Shown here: positions 10,713 to 23,439 of the stretch, one piece after another
How positions within the stretch are numbered: the first letter of the stretch is position 1
Layout: every line of letters starts with the position of its first letter
Source: Colius striatus
Lineage: Eukaryota > Chordata > Aves > Coliiformes > Coliidae
Direction: 5' to 3'
Assembly: GCF_028858725.1 (NCBI RefSeq)
Contig: NC_084759.1
Span: 87,774,944-87,838,943, forward strand
Length of the DNA stretch: 64,000 nucleotides
Program-made: the position numbers and the translations under genes
Notes under the pieces: generated by a model
Told to the model about the DNA's origin: nothing
The model's database searches: none
Seen by the model: only the letters and a program-made list of their open reading frames with translations

Positions 10713-13259
10713 CTAAAAAAAAAAAAAAGAAAAGAAAAGAAAAGGAAAAAAAAAGTTGAGCAGATTTGCCTGGGAGGAAGTGCAAACACCACATCGGAGC
10801 AGCCAGCCTCCCTCCGGGTAATTAATAATGAATGCAGGATTGGTGCGGGGAGTAAGCTGCCTACGTTAACCGCTAAGGGAGATACCCTGCAATAAAGGAG
10901 CAAATTGAGGGCATTTATAGGTCAGAGGAGATGGATCTTTTCCCCAGCACATATCCAGAAAATTAAGAATCATTCCAGGCTATCGACAAACAAAAGTTTC
11001 TCCATCCGCTTTCCGTTTCCACAAGAAATGATTCGGCCTGCCAAGTTATACACCAGTCCCCAAACGTTCACCTCACGTAGGCTGAACCGAGGAGAGAGTT
11101 CCCCACGGGCTGGGAGAGCATGCAAAACTGCCCATGGTTGCTCACAAAAGCCCTGCATTAGGAACACACAGAAGCAGGAGTGCCTCGCAAGAGCCCCATA
11201 CCGCTTGTATTGGCTATGCTGGCTGCTGATAAAGCCTTCACACGAGGACTTAAAACTGAAGAGCCACGCTACAAGAAGGGATCTAAATAAAAACCTCCCC
11301 TTTAGCATCTGCACATGACTAACTTGGAGAAAAGGGTTAAAAATAGTAAGTGGGTTGGCGAGCTCCCCACCCCTCGATTTGATTAAGCATTGAGCCCTGG
11401 TGGCTTCTGCATCGGAGCTGCTGCTGCTGCTACTGCTACTGCTGCTGCTGCTGCTGCTGCTGCCACTGCTGCGAGCGCTTTCAGTAATTCAATGATGCCT
11501 GCTCACTCCAGGGAAAGAAATCATTAGCGAGCTCACTGGAGAAGTATTAGCAGTCCAAGAGGATCGGCACCACGCGCAGCCAGAGAGGCAGGTGAAAGGT
11601 AACCACATTTTCGCGTCCAGTGGTGGAGGGGAGAAAGGCTTTTCCTCCCCTCTACCTTGCCTCATGCCACCTCTGCTCGCATTAAATTCTAGTTTGCTGC
11701 ATGAGCGGAGTGTCAGGACAAGCTGCGTTTTATTAACAGGATTATCGCGGCGCATGATTTATTCCTGTGCAAGATTTTAATTGCTCTTCGGAGGTTGAGT
11801 CGTTTCTTTTGACTGAGCTTCAGTCTGCATCCTGCTGCTAAATGCTGGGTTAATAAGTAGGGGGAGCCTTTAATGCACAGGATATCCCTCAGCTCTTCCT
11901 CTCTCACAAAAATAGAAGCCTTTAAGCGGGAGGCATGATACTCCTTTTACACACACACACATAAGCCGGTAACGGGCGATTGACCACTGGGAGTTTAATG
12001 CCTAACGTCTCCCAAAGCATCTATGCTTCCCCAGCAAACTCATTTCCTTTGTCAGGCTACAAAATATGCAAATGATCGCTTTGGCATTTAATGGGGAAGA
12101 AGCCCAGATTGGGCCTTTAACACAATACTTCACACACGTTCAGAGAGGTTTAAGAACTGAAATGGCAGGAAAGCCTTGTTCCCAACACTTTTTTCTCCCC
12201 TCAGAGAGGCCTTTTGTGCAAAACTCCACGTCTGGAACAAATGTATATTAATGAAACGGCATGTTGACCCTCCTCTCTCCAGAACGGTTGGCTTTCCCTA
12301 ATGAAGTCTGCAAAAATCGCTGTGAGGAAACAAAAATCCGCGGAGATTAGATACCACGCTATCATTCAAAAGGAGTTATTTCACTGGAAAGACGGTTTCT
12401 GGACAGATTTACTGGTTTCCAGATGCGCCGCTCGTAATGTTTTCAATAGAGGCAGCAGCAGCATGGAGAGAGTGATTTAGGGTTTTACATAAGGTTAGTA
12501 GCCGCCCCGTGCGCTGCCTCATCTGTGAGGGATGGACGTCGGGCCCAGAGGAGGCAGGCCTCGCTCCCAGTGCCCCACTTTCCTTCAGGGGCACACAAGG
12601 CCAACCTGCGCTGCTACTCAGAGGGGCTGCCTGCACCCGCCTGCTTCCCTCAGTGGAAGTGTACCATTAAGATAAGGCCCGGTGACTGAATTAGAGCCCG
12701 TCAATCCCCTGACACGTGCAGACAGACAAACACTGAAGTTGGATGGGCGACTGAGAGCTGAGCTTCTCCAGCCACGGTGGGTAACCGTGTCCCACCACTG
12801 ACACAGTCGGAGCGACGCAAAGCCCACCAGAGCACAGGAAGGTGGTGAGATGTCCCAGGGCCCACCTGCGTGGGTCAGAGCCCACACCCCGATGGCTGCC
12901 AGCCCCTTCCCCAAAGCCACCCCTTGGCATTTGCTGCCCCGGGTGCACGCGTGTGTGCAGTTATAATCGCCGCCCTGATGAACTTCTTGTGAACTGTTTA
13001 AAAGTGGAGGTCTGCTGAAGGAGCAGCGGCGCCACTGCCAGCCATAATTTCATTGCAACAAGCAGCAGACTTTTAACTCTTTGCACGCCCCTTCCCTCCT
13101 CCTCTTTCTCCCTGCAACTGGCTATCCTCCAGGGGACTCGCAGTTCAGAGGGGACTCCAGTGGCTTGGACAAGCGATGATAGCTTTGCAAGTCCTCAGCG
13201 CTGCGAAGATGGGGAGGGGGTACAGGAGGATGGGGGACGGGGGTGGTGGGATCGCTCCT
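10713..13259 (-). other. BCOR 5' intron or upstream DNA
   Basis: No gene is seen here. The segment starts with the long pyrimidine tract of the exon 2 acceptor and holds an imperfect CTG repeat (about 11417-11470), a POU octamer (12066-12073) in an AT-rich stretch near 12040-12130, and a short CA run near 11950-11961. It is probably part of the first BCOR intron. Confidence 0.6.
11417..11470 (+). repeat. Imperfect (CTG)n trinucleotide repeat
   Basis: About 17 CTG-like triplets occur in a row with two CTA interruptions (CAG on the BCOR strand). It is in non-coding DNA about 0.75 kb upstream of exon 2. Confidence 0.95.
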
Positions 13260-14510
13260 CTTTATACCTAGCTTCCGTGGGAGCGGGCACGGCCGGCCCC
13301 GTTATGCAACCTCGATGGTGGGCTGACCGTCCCAGTGCACAGAGGAAACCGAGGACACGTCTCTCCCTCCCCGCTGGGACACCGCGGGTCCCCGCCCCGC
13401 GGAGCTCCCCGCCGCTCCCAGGGCGCCGCAGCCACCCCACCCCCACCCCGGCTCCTCCTCGCCGCTGCGCGGTGGGGTGCGGAGCGGGGCTCGTCCGCCG
13501 GAGCGCGCACGGCATTTCCTCCGGGAGGTGTCTGGCCGATAAAGCCATTTGCGGCTAAATATAGACGGTGATGCACGGAGGAGAGAGAGGGAGAGGGAGG
13601 CGGGGGCGGAGGGGGGAGCCGCGAGCGAGACGCGCAACGCACACTCGGTTCCACAGCGATGCCGCCGTGTGAAACCAGTTGTGAAAAGCGCTTGCAAGCA
13701 CTAACCTGCTTCCCGGCGTGCTGCCGAGCGGGGCCCAGCCGTGCCGCGCCGTGCCGGGAACACCCGCCGCCCCGCCGCGCCGCAGAGGCAGGCAGGCACA
13801 CACCCCGCGCTGCTCGGGCAGCTGATTAAAAAGGGAAACGTTTGGGTCTCCCTCGCAACGTCAACAGACTTTTGGCAGCTATTGACGCCAGCAGCAGCAA
13901 AGTTTTGTTAACACGCTCCTGGCGTGGAAACGAGAAAAACCCGGTGCCCAGGGGGAGGAGGAGGCGGACGCCGCTTCTCCGTGCCTCCGGGGAAAAGAGC
14001 AGTGGAAGGCAAAGCCTCCCGGGCCGGGTCAGCCTGCTCTCTGCTCGTCGTTCCCCCTCGCTCCCTCCTCCCAGCTCCTGGGCGCCCGGCGGCAAGTGTG
14101 CAAGGTGAAAGTCTCGGCGGGGAAGGCTGGCGGGGGGGACGGGGCGGAGGGTAGATTGGAGAAAGCCCAGCGGGGCGGGCGGCTGCAGCGAGCCCGTACG
14201 CGGGACGAGAGGGGAATTGCAGCGGCGCACGAGTTCCCTTTTGGCGCCTTTACTCCTTTCCACCTCCGAGCTCCGCCTGGCAGCCCGCCAGTTTCCACTG
14301 CACAAGCCCCAGAGCCCGCGGCGGCAGCGGCGGAGGCGGCAGCAGCGCAACGGCAGCCGGCGAGGAGGGCTGCAGGGGGTTAAAAACAAAAAAAAGAGAG
14401 AGAGAAAAGTCTGCGAGCGCCAGTGGCACGGACGGAGCGGAGCGGCAGGCGCTTCGGCAAACAACCCGACCTTTCGGAAATTAAAAAAACGATGCAATAA
14501 ATTACCCAGC
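13260..14510. promoter_or_regulatory. CpG island 1 (nearest upstream of BCOR exon 2)
   Basis: This GC-rich stretch has a dense CpG count by eye; edges are approximate. It is the first island upstream of the BCOR start codon, about 2.6 kb away, so it may be a promoter. A MEF2-type site CTAAATATAG sits at 13555-13564, and a splice donor on the BCOR strand (GCAG|gttagt) ends at 13706. No coding exon is recognised; overlapping open frames here are low-complexity artefacts. Confidence 0.6.
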
Positions 14511-15179
14511 TCTTATATGCACACACACACACATTTCCCCCCACCACCACCATCGCCGTCCGGTTCCAGGCCACTGAAAGGATCATTTCTCGATTTGTGA
14601 AAATCCCTGCGAGAGGAGTGAAAAGCAATCGGGGAGTCGTAGCAATCTACTTCGATTAGCCCTCAACCTGTTCATCTGGAGCTTGATTTAAAGGGCAGCG
14701 CTCGTACGGTATTTATAGGCTTAAATATGGGCAGCTGCTTATGAATGTGTTTAGGTACCTCGTTTATCTTGTACCTACGACTTACATATTTACGAGTTGT
14801 AAAAAACAACGACCTATGCCCATGGCTAGAAAAGAGAGTTTAAAGACACTGTATTGCTGCACCATTTACAATGTGCCGTATAAAGCTCTGGCAGCAGCCA
14901 CTGATCTAATATTAGACAAGTGTTTAAAGAACAGGGGTGGCTGCGCTTTTTTTTTTTTTTTTTAAAGTGGGTTATTTTTTGCAATCTCCACACGGCATCA
15001 CCGCCGGTGACATGTTCTGTAAACCAGAGGAGGAAGCTGCAGACTAAGTAGCCGCCGCACGGATCCGCGGATTAGAGGAGAAGTTTGACCTTTACCCGGG
15101 ACGTGTGGCATTTCATTTAACCATAAAGCTGAGCACAATGCGCCAGCGAGATCGCTAAACCGATTTAAAATACATATGG
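14511..15179. other. AT-richer spacer between islands
   Basis: No gene is seen. The stretch 14690-14960 is AT-rich and non-repetitive except for an 18-base-class T run near 14948-14963, and could be a conserved regulatory element. That is a guess from composition only. Confidence 0.4.
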
Positions 15180-16900
15180 AGTCACGCACGACACTAGTGC
15201 AGTTCGATTTAGGCAGCGCAAGGGGGTCGGTGTCTATTTTAAGGCTCCTGCCGCAGCCACCCTCCCACTCCGTCCCTCGTCGTCGTCCCCGTGAGTCCGT
15301 CGCCCCTCCCCCCCCCCCCCCCCCAGCGGCTCCCACATCGTCACGTGTCAGACGGCGACCAGGACTTTCTGCCGTGTAAACACGGCGCGGCGAAGCCACC
15401 CGAGGGCTGCCGGGGCAGCCGAGCCAAGCGCCAGCACCAGCGCCGGTGGGGCATCCTGCCCGCCGCCCCGGGCTGACCGCCGCGCTGCGCCCAGCTCCGG
15501 CCCGGCGGGGACACCACCCCCCCCATCCGCCCGCAGCGGGGCTCCGGCGGGGGCGGCCCGAGGGAGGGGGGAGCCGCCCCCCCCCCCCCCCCCCCGCGCC
15601 GTCTGTCACGCCTTGGACCCCGCACAGACACAGTCGCTGCGCCGTAGCGGCACCGGCGCGTTCCCCCTTTCCCATATGCTGCGAGGCGAATCCTTGCATC
15701 GCGCTTAGCGCCGGCGGCAGCCAAAAAAGGGGGAGGGAAGGAGGGGGGGGAAAAAGTTTTCAATTAATAATAAGCCTAGGAACTGGGGAAGGGGGCGGGG
15801 GAGGAGGCCAATAAGGGAAAGTTAAAATGGCTGGCGATCCTTCAAATAACCCTGGCCGTCTTTCCTCGGAGCCCTTAACGGCACCGCCTGCCGCGGAGCC
15901 CCGGGGGAAGTCCCGGACTCCTAGATACATGTCGGGGAGCCGAGTCTGCCCTGGCACACGGCAGTGTCCACACCTGAAGCTCACGGGGTTTTTGCAGGGT
16001 GAGATCCCTCACTCTCATTACCCCCCATCACCCCGATTAGAACGTGTCGAGCGGGTTGAGATAGAGGGGCTGCAAAGGCTCACACGTACACACCGGGGAG
16101 AGGCGAAGCGGCTGGTACCCAACTTCGAGGCATCAGTGCATGAAGGATTTCCTGGGGATTCGCGGGAAACGCTGACCCCATCCACCGCACCGGCTGTCCC
16201 CCACCGCCGCTATGGTTCCCGCCCTCCCCCCCAGGCCCCCCGGGGCTGGCGATGCCTCCGTCCCCGACCGCTCGCCGCGGGGGCGGCCAGGCAGTCAGGC
16301 AAGCCAGCAGCTCTCTCCGGGAGGGGGGAGTAGGGGTTTCCTCCCCTGTACGCCGCGCTGGGCAGCCCGGCGGATCAGCCTGCAGCCGCTCTGAGAAAGG
16401 CTGGTGGAAGGAGGCCATGCAGGAAGGAGCCGCAAACCGGCTCTGCCGCAGAAACCCCCGGGCCCCCGCGCAAAGGAGGGCCCCCCGGCGAGAGCCCGGC
16501 CTCCCTCCCTCGCCCACCCGCCGCGGCATCTCCCTACCCAGGCCGTCCGCGCCATTTTAGAGACACACACACACACTCACCCACACACATACACTCGTGC
16601 ACACACCACACACGCACAGGGAGCGAGGTTTCCGCTGCTGCTGCCAGAGACAACAGGCAGCAGCCGAGCCTGGGCTGCGAAGGAGGAGCAGCGGCAGCAG
16701 CCGGGAGAGGGACATACGCACACGCGCGCACACCCACGCACCGCGGGCCAGGCAGAAATGTGCATTTCAGGTAATTTAAGGCCGCATTCCCGGCGCGGAG
16801 AAAGGGAGAGCACAGGCCTGCGCGCCCCCACCCCATTAACCCGCCGCGCACTCGGCATCCCGGCAGCTCTTCATTGTTGCCTTTATTCCGTATGGCTCTT
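15180..16900. promoter_or_regulatory. CpG island 2, with C tracts and CA repeat
   Basis: CpG-dense DNA with approximate edges. It contains C homopolymers of 17 (15308-15324) and 19 bases (15577-15595) and an imperfect CA repeat at about 16561-16620. No exon is recognised. It could hold a promoter or a Polycomb-bound element. Confidence 0.55.
15577..15595 (+). repeat. C homopolymer, 19 bases
   Basis: An uninterrupted run of 19 C on the plus strand, so G on the BCOR sense strand. It is one of seven such tracts of at least 17 bases (15308-15324, 15577-15595, 30643-30662, 41139-41158, 60407-60427, 61250-61268, 63939-63955). Such tracts can form quadruplex structures, and their exact lengths are error-prone in sequencing. 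Confidence 0.9.
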
Positions 16901-17810
16901 GCTTTTCAGGAGACGGATAGAAAGAAAAGAGGGGAGAGAAGGAGAAAAAAAAAAAAGATGAAAAAAAAGAGAAAAATACCACCAAGCCAGCCCCTTCCCC
17001 CCGCCCGTCCCCCATTGTTCGGCTGCGGGAGGCTGGGCGAGCGCAGCGCCACGGGCTCGCCATTCACCGGGTTCCACCGAGCCCTGCCGTGCCCCCCTCC
17101 CCCTCGCATAGGCCGTGAAACTTGGGTGCACGGGGGGACAGACACCCCCCCTCCCCCAAATCCTGAATACAAAAGTCCCAGCGCTCCTGCGAGAGAGTTG
17201 GGCGAAAGCCTGCGCTCACTTCCGCAACGTTATCCTTGCAGAAATACCGAAGCACGGCCCTCGTTTCCTTCCCCCAGCCCCCGCCGCACCCCCGGGGAGG
17301 GTGGAGTGATTAATGGGACGTACGCCCTTGGTTTCCCTCCGGCCACCCCGGCGCACGGCTCCCCGGCGCGGAGCCGCCAACGGCATGGCGGGCGGGGGCG
17401 GCCCTCCCCACGCATCCGTCGGGGACGTTGGGAGATATTGATCACGGACGACTTCATTTTGCATAATTGCGGCTGACAGGGCCTGTGGTTCCCTCATTTA
17501 CGGAGCAACAGCTTCGAGGGGCTGATGGATGGGGAGCGGCTCCCTCTGCTCCCCCTAATCCCCCCCCCCCCGCGCCCCCGTGGGAGCCCCGCCGGGGGCA
17601 GGCGGCTACGCGCCTCATGTAGCAAATGGCCGGCTCACAACAGCGAAACATTAAACTTAGGTGCCTCCGTTTCTCGTTTTAAGGATCGCGGACGGCCCGA
17701 AAGGCTCCCGCTCCCCACAGGGCTTTGTCTGCACAGCCGCGGCGGGGCCGGGGTTGGCCCCCGGTGCACGGGGACCTTAGGCGGCCGCACGTAAGAAAAA
17801 GTCCTTGGGA
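16901..17810. promoter_or_regulatory. CpG island 3
   Basis: A GC- and CpG-rich stretch with approximate edges, preceded by a purine-rich low-complexity run near 16915-16975. No coding or RNA gene is supported. Confidence 0.45.
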
Positions 17811-19599
17811 AGTTGAGGTTTTTTCCTATTTTTATTCCCCTTCTCCCAACACCAAATAAATAAACAGCTCGGTTTCTGCTAAACAATGCATTAAAATTAG
17901 CCTCGCCCCAAAGTTTATGTCGTGTTTACGGCGCTAACGTTTCCCCTTGATATGGGGAACTGTTTCCCCCAACACTTCTGGAAAGCGCTGGCAAGCCCCT
18001 CGGTTACGAAAGCGGCATTACAAGCACCTCTGACAAACATCTCCGCAAACTCTGTGTCCCAGCCTCAAGTCACCTCCAGACCTTCAGCAGAAAAGCATTG
18101 CCTGTGCCGGCACTGCCAGCGCCTGACACACCACCCGGCCCGGCAGGCAGAAAACACCGGGACCGAAGAAAGAAAGAAAGAAAAGAAACTCAACAACAAC
18201 GCTCAGTTTTCCCTGGGAAAAAAAAAGAAAGAAAAAAAAAAAAGGGGGGGAAAAAAAGGGAAATATTAGCTGCGGGTGGCGGCAATGCCCCTTGGTGAGG
18301 AGGGCAGCGCGGGGCCGCCACCGGCCCTGCCTCCCCATCCCAGCGCTCCACGCCGAAACAAAGCAGTGCATCAACTGCGATGCAGATGGGCGGCTATGAA
18401 TTTTTTGCTGCTGCTTAGAGCTTTAATTACTCGTTCTTGATCCGTGGGACTAAGACACGACACCGCCAAGGTTAAAATGCCCTGAACAGCTCTGAGCAGA
18501 TGTGAACGAGTTGGCAGACGCGCAAATGAGGTCTGCCTCTAAGCATGATAACAAGTGACTAATACATTGCATATCGCTGAAAGAAAATTATTTTTCTCTA
18601 ATTTGCATTAGCTTTTTTTTCTTCTCTTTTTTTTTTTTTAACACCAGCGACATTCCCTCCTCAGAGGCAGCAGCACAATCCTGAAAATATTACTCCGTGA
18701 CTTTAAAAGATTTGGAAGGAGGCAGAGGTTGCCAGTGTTTTGGCTATGCAGACTTGTTTATCTTTCCGCCTTTGCTCCAAGGCGAAACTAGTTTCGCAAG
18801 CAGGATTCTTGCAGAAAAAAATGGCACATGCCATATAAAACACCAGTTTATAGGAACTGATGCTAAAATTGTTGCGTGCTTTTGCCGCTAATAGCGCAGC
18901 GTAATCCATAAAGGATCAAGGGGATAGTCAAGGCCGAAAGAGGAAAAAAAACCCCACACCACAACTTAATAGATTGAGTGGAGAGAAATAGGTAAAGACA
19001 ACCCACTGACCAAAACTGCAAAAAGGAGGGTGGACAAGGAAATACTCATATCCCTTTCCTACCTGCTTTGCACACCAGAGCTGCCTCATCAAAAAGACAA
19101 TAGTACGTGGAGGTCACTTGCTATATAAAACACAGCGATTCTCGTAGGTAGCAAAACTATGTCAGGTACAAATATAGGCCGGAACCCAGTTCTCCAAGTT
19201 CCCTCGACTTTCCAGAGGCTCTTCTGAAAGGGCTGGGAGAGATCATTTTGGGTATAAGAGCAAACTTCAAGAACAGGCAAGCGTTTTATATCCTAAGATC
19301 CAAAGGTGAACCAAGGGGCTTAGATGCAGAGGCTTTGAGATGAAAAGAGACGCTCAGGCTATATACGCAGAAGGAGCTTTTTCACTGAGGACCTACTCCA
19401 GGGGTGCCTGTGCATCCAGGTTATCAAGGGTTGCATGCTGCCATCTCCAAAGTGAAAAACTTCTCTGCCAACATGCACTCAGGCGGCACACACGCCAACC
19501 CACCAGCCAACCCACCTCGCTCGCCTTGCGCGCACCGAGGCCCACAGCGGGTCTGCTTGCTCCTCCCGCAGGGCTTCCACGATCCCTCACCCTCCAAGG
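17811..19599. other. AT-richer non-coding DNA
   Basis: No gene is seen. It contains AAAG and poly-purine runs at about 18168-18262, and a stretch at 18400-18900 with a POU octamer in reverse form (18601-18608) beside T tracts. The composition resembles a distal regulatory element, but nothing specific can be assigned. Confidence 0.4.
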
Positions 19600-20740
19600 C
19601 ACAGGGGCCGGCGCAAACCCGCGGCCTGGGAGGGATTTCCCTGCGCTGGAGGTGGCTGGGATCGGGCGCGGAGCCGGCCGCTCCTCCCGCAGGCTCCCTG
19701 CGCTGATAAATGGAGAGAAGGAGGAGAGACGCGGGGGGAGGGGGGGCGGCTTCTGCCCTGCCTGGCAACGTGTGCTAGAGGTTCGCCGGCGCAGCGGGGG
19801 AAGAGCAGCTCGGCTCTACGCCGCTGGCGGGGGATGCCCGCCGAGCCCCGGGGTGCCGCCTGGGCCCCGCAGCGGCGGGCGCTGCCTCCGGGAGCGGCGG
19901 GACGGCCCCGGGGCTGCTCCGGCCGCAGCGAGAGCTTTTGTGTGCAAGTGCCGGCAAGGCGCGGGCTCTTCGCGCTCCAACAGCTGTCACATTATTTGCA
20001 CTGGCTGTAAACAGCCTTCGCCTTCCCCCTCCCCTGCCCTTGCTTCTCCACAGAGTTAAATCCAGACTAACAATTCCCAGTTAGAGATCAAACCAACAAC
20101 AGCAGCATTGTGTCTCCCTTCATTGCTTTACCATCAACTACTGCAGCTGGTTTACTCGAAACAAGGAACACCCTCTACCCACCTCCTCCGCCCCCCCCCG
20201 CCCCGGGGCCAGAAACGTGCTTGTTCCCGGCGGTCGGTCAGGCGGAGCCGCGCTGCCCCGGGAAGGGGAGGGGTGGGGGGAGTGTTCCGGCAGCCCGGTG
20301 TCGGCAGGGTCCCGATAGCTGCAGGGCTCTCCCCCGCCGCGGAGACGGCTTTCCACTCCGCACTCGCTCCCACCCGACGAAAAACCCGATCGGAAGTTGA
20401 GCTCGGCTCTCGGTTTGGCTTTCGGGAAGGGCAAGGGGGAGCCCCGCAAGCATCGGGGAAAGCCGCGCCTGCAGCTGTGTCGCGGCACACGGCGAGCGCG
20501 CCCCCGCGGCGCGCCCCCGCGGGAGCAGCCGTTCCCCGGGGAGGCCTGGCTCCCCAGCCCCGGGTCCTGCAGCTGTGCACCCGGGCCGCAGCTCCCGGCC
20601 CGTTATCGCAGTGCACCTCCTGCCGAAAGGCCCCTCCGCCGTGGACAGCCACCCCCGTCGGCCCTGCCCCGGGCGATGACCCCGACCCCGCCGCGGAGCC
20701 GGCCGGCAAGAGACGCCGTTCCACTTTCATCCCTCTCCCT
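19600..20740. promoter_or_regulatory. CpG island 4
   Basis: CpG-dense DNA with approximate edges. The long overlapping open frames on both strands are alanine-, arginine- and proline-rich and are artefacts of composition. No exon is recognised. Confidence 0.5.
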
Positions 20741-23439
20741 CGTAAGGAAAAGAAAGAGGAAAGAAAAGGAAAAATAATAAAGATAAAAAACACAAGAACC
20801 TAAAACTCGAGGCCAACTTTGCTCACACTGCAACCACCCAGCAGCAAAGGAGTGTGCTGCATGCTCTCAGCAGACCTTTTGTTGGGCACAGCTGGAACTT
20901 TGACTGTAAATCCCCGCACCTCCTTCTCCACCCTTACTTATTTTTGTCCCGGCGACCAAGTTAGAGGAGAGGTGGAATTTACTGAACAGAAGCAAGGGAA
21001 GAATAAATCAACCCGAGGAAATCTTTACTGGGCCAGTTTGACTCCCAGCAGTACCCAAATTGCGCATCTCCAGGGGAAAACCACGACATGGCAACTTTCT
21101 CTAAAATTTGTGTACTGCACAAACTCTTTAGGAGGCCAAAGGAGCTAAAAGCACACTTTCTAGGTGCTTCTATAGGAGTTTGGGGACCAGCACCAGCGAG
21201 GGAAAACTGATGATTTTATTAGAAGCCCGTCTCCCACCTTGGCCTGACTCCTGCCAAAGGGCAGCACTCCCAGGCAGGTAAGGTGCTTCGCACCAACTTG
21301 TAACGTCTCCAATCGACTTCCGAATCGGATTCACCGTTAAACGATGCCAGTACGTACTCGCAGGTCAGTATCATCGACTATTCATTGCCTATACGTAGCT
21401 GGAAATCTGCTGGCCTGGTAAAAAACCACTGCTAACAAAACAATGTCAGCAAAGGCTGCAACACACTCTTGTGAGAGACGGGCGATTCGTGCCTACTGAG
21501 GCTCTTTCAGCACAAAGGCTTTTAGAGGAAGAAGAGAGAGAAGGGGGGAAAAAAAAGGGAGGGCTCTCGTGTTTCAGGGCTGCTGTCCCCTGGGAACCAA
21601 GAACCAAGTGTAGCTTCAATCAAATGCTGACTTCTCCTCCGGGAGCTCAGTAGGAAACCTGATCTCACTAGCTCATGCCTGCCTCGATGCATATATAGGC
21701 TGGGTTTTCTTTCATACCAGCAATTTGTATAAAGAGGAGAGCCAATACAGTTTATTGCAAAGGAGATCCCGCAGTAACGGACCTAGAGAGATATTTCTGT
21801 AGCTAAAATAAGACAACCTTCAGCTGCCTGCTCAGGGCAGGCCATGCCGCAGCCGCCCCCAGCTCTGCGCGTACAGCTCTGCCGTGGGCGCCCCTGGCAC
21901 AGCGTGGCACGGCACGGCCTCCCACACATCTCCCCGAGCCCTGCATCCTCCCCAGCTGGCAGCAGCCGCCCTGGGTTGGGTTTTTGCGCAATGCCAGGTT
22001 ACACTTCCATTAAAACGTTTACCCTGGGAGATCACTTCCTGCTCGCAAGTATTGTTCCGGCTTCCCCTGCTGCTTGCAACTTTAGCTGGAGCGATTTCCC
22101 TCTCTGCTGGCCTAGCGCAGCGTGGAGACCCTGGGGAGCATCCACCCCTTGCCCGCTGGCCCTGGCTGCCCTGGCACGGCAAAGCACGGCACGGGAGGTC
22201 TGCAGGGGGAAGGCAGGCGAGTCCTTCAGGCAGAGCTCGGCATAACTTCACACCAGGCTGCTTAACTCTGCACGGGGCTTCGCTAATCCACTTTGTGCTT
22301 GACTACTGAAACGGGAGGAAAGGAAAACACCACGCGGGGAGCACGACCAGGCCAGAGCGAGGTGAGCCAGGGGGACTGCAGCCTGTGGGAAGGGCTTCCC
22401 CCAACGCCCAGCTGAGCCTCCTACCATTGTGGGCAAGCCGGGGAGGCTTAGAGCACAACCCAGCACACCAGGGCGTGGGAGCAAAGGGGATTGCCTGGGG
22501 ATCAGGGATCTCTGTAGGATCTTTTCTCCATAGCCAGGAGCATTCACATGGAGAAAGTTTGACTCGGGGAGGGAATTTACACTTAGAAAGATGAGGAACT
22601 AAGCCCATCCCTTCTCCTGCCATTAGCAAGTTCTCTCTGATTTTCAAGGAGAGCTGAGAATACGCCTCTCCAGCTTTGATTTAACTTCTCTGTCCCTACC
22701 TGCCACCGTACACAAATGCCTTACTCGTGGCTAAATACACCCCGAAAAGCTCTCTCACTCCCTCCACTCGAGGAGAGCCCTCGGCTGCAATTCCGCCCAC
22801 CTCACTCCTGGGGAGCACGAGGGAAGGGCAGCAGGGGGTGAAGGGCAGACAGCCCCAGTGGCACCTGGTCCACACAAGCACAAGGACAGCCATCGGGCTG
22901 CCCCAGGCACGGGGCGTACTCCTCTCTGCTATCAACCGTGCCAGGCACCAGCTACTCTGATACTCCCGTGGAGGAGGAGATCTGACTTTTACAACCCAGG
23001 ATACAGGCCCAAATGTTTTGTAATATGCAAATACTGCAAGTCGAACAAGGCCCCTAGGTGAGGTGTTCCCGAGCGTTAAACGAACACCTGGGGGAAAGAG
23101 CAAGAGCTACTCCAGATGAAAATGAAAACCAAAACACGTTCTGAGAAAAAGCAGGCTGGCTGGCAGCCCTGGCAGACTGCAACCCATTGCGGGCCGTCTG
23201 GAGGTGCATGGCAGGGGAACGGCCCCACAGCAGAGCTGTGCCACTGCAGCTCCCGGCTGCAGGAGATTACTTAGAAGGCAGCGGGAGCCATGGAAAGGAG
23301 AGCGCGTCTGGCTGGGCACACTCTGGCCTCTCCTAGCCAAGGAGCAGGCAGAGGAAAGCACTTCCCGGTGCCGGCTCGGCCGCAGAGCACGGCCCCAAGC
23401 CTCCCCCTTTCCCCAGCGCTCTATTGAACACACTCAGCT
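20741..23439. other. Non-coding DNA of moderate GC
   Basis: No gene or transposon is recognised. A POU octamer lies at 23025-23032. The open frames at 21832-22309 on both strands are shadows of a GC-richer patch and carry no protein signature. Confidence 0.4.
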
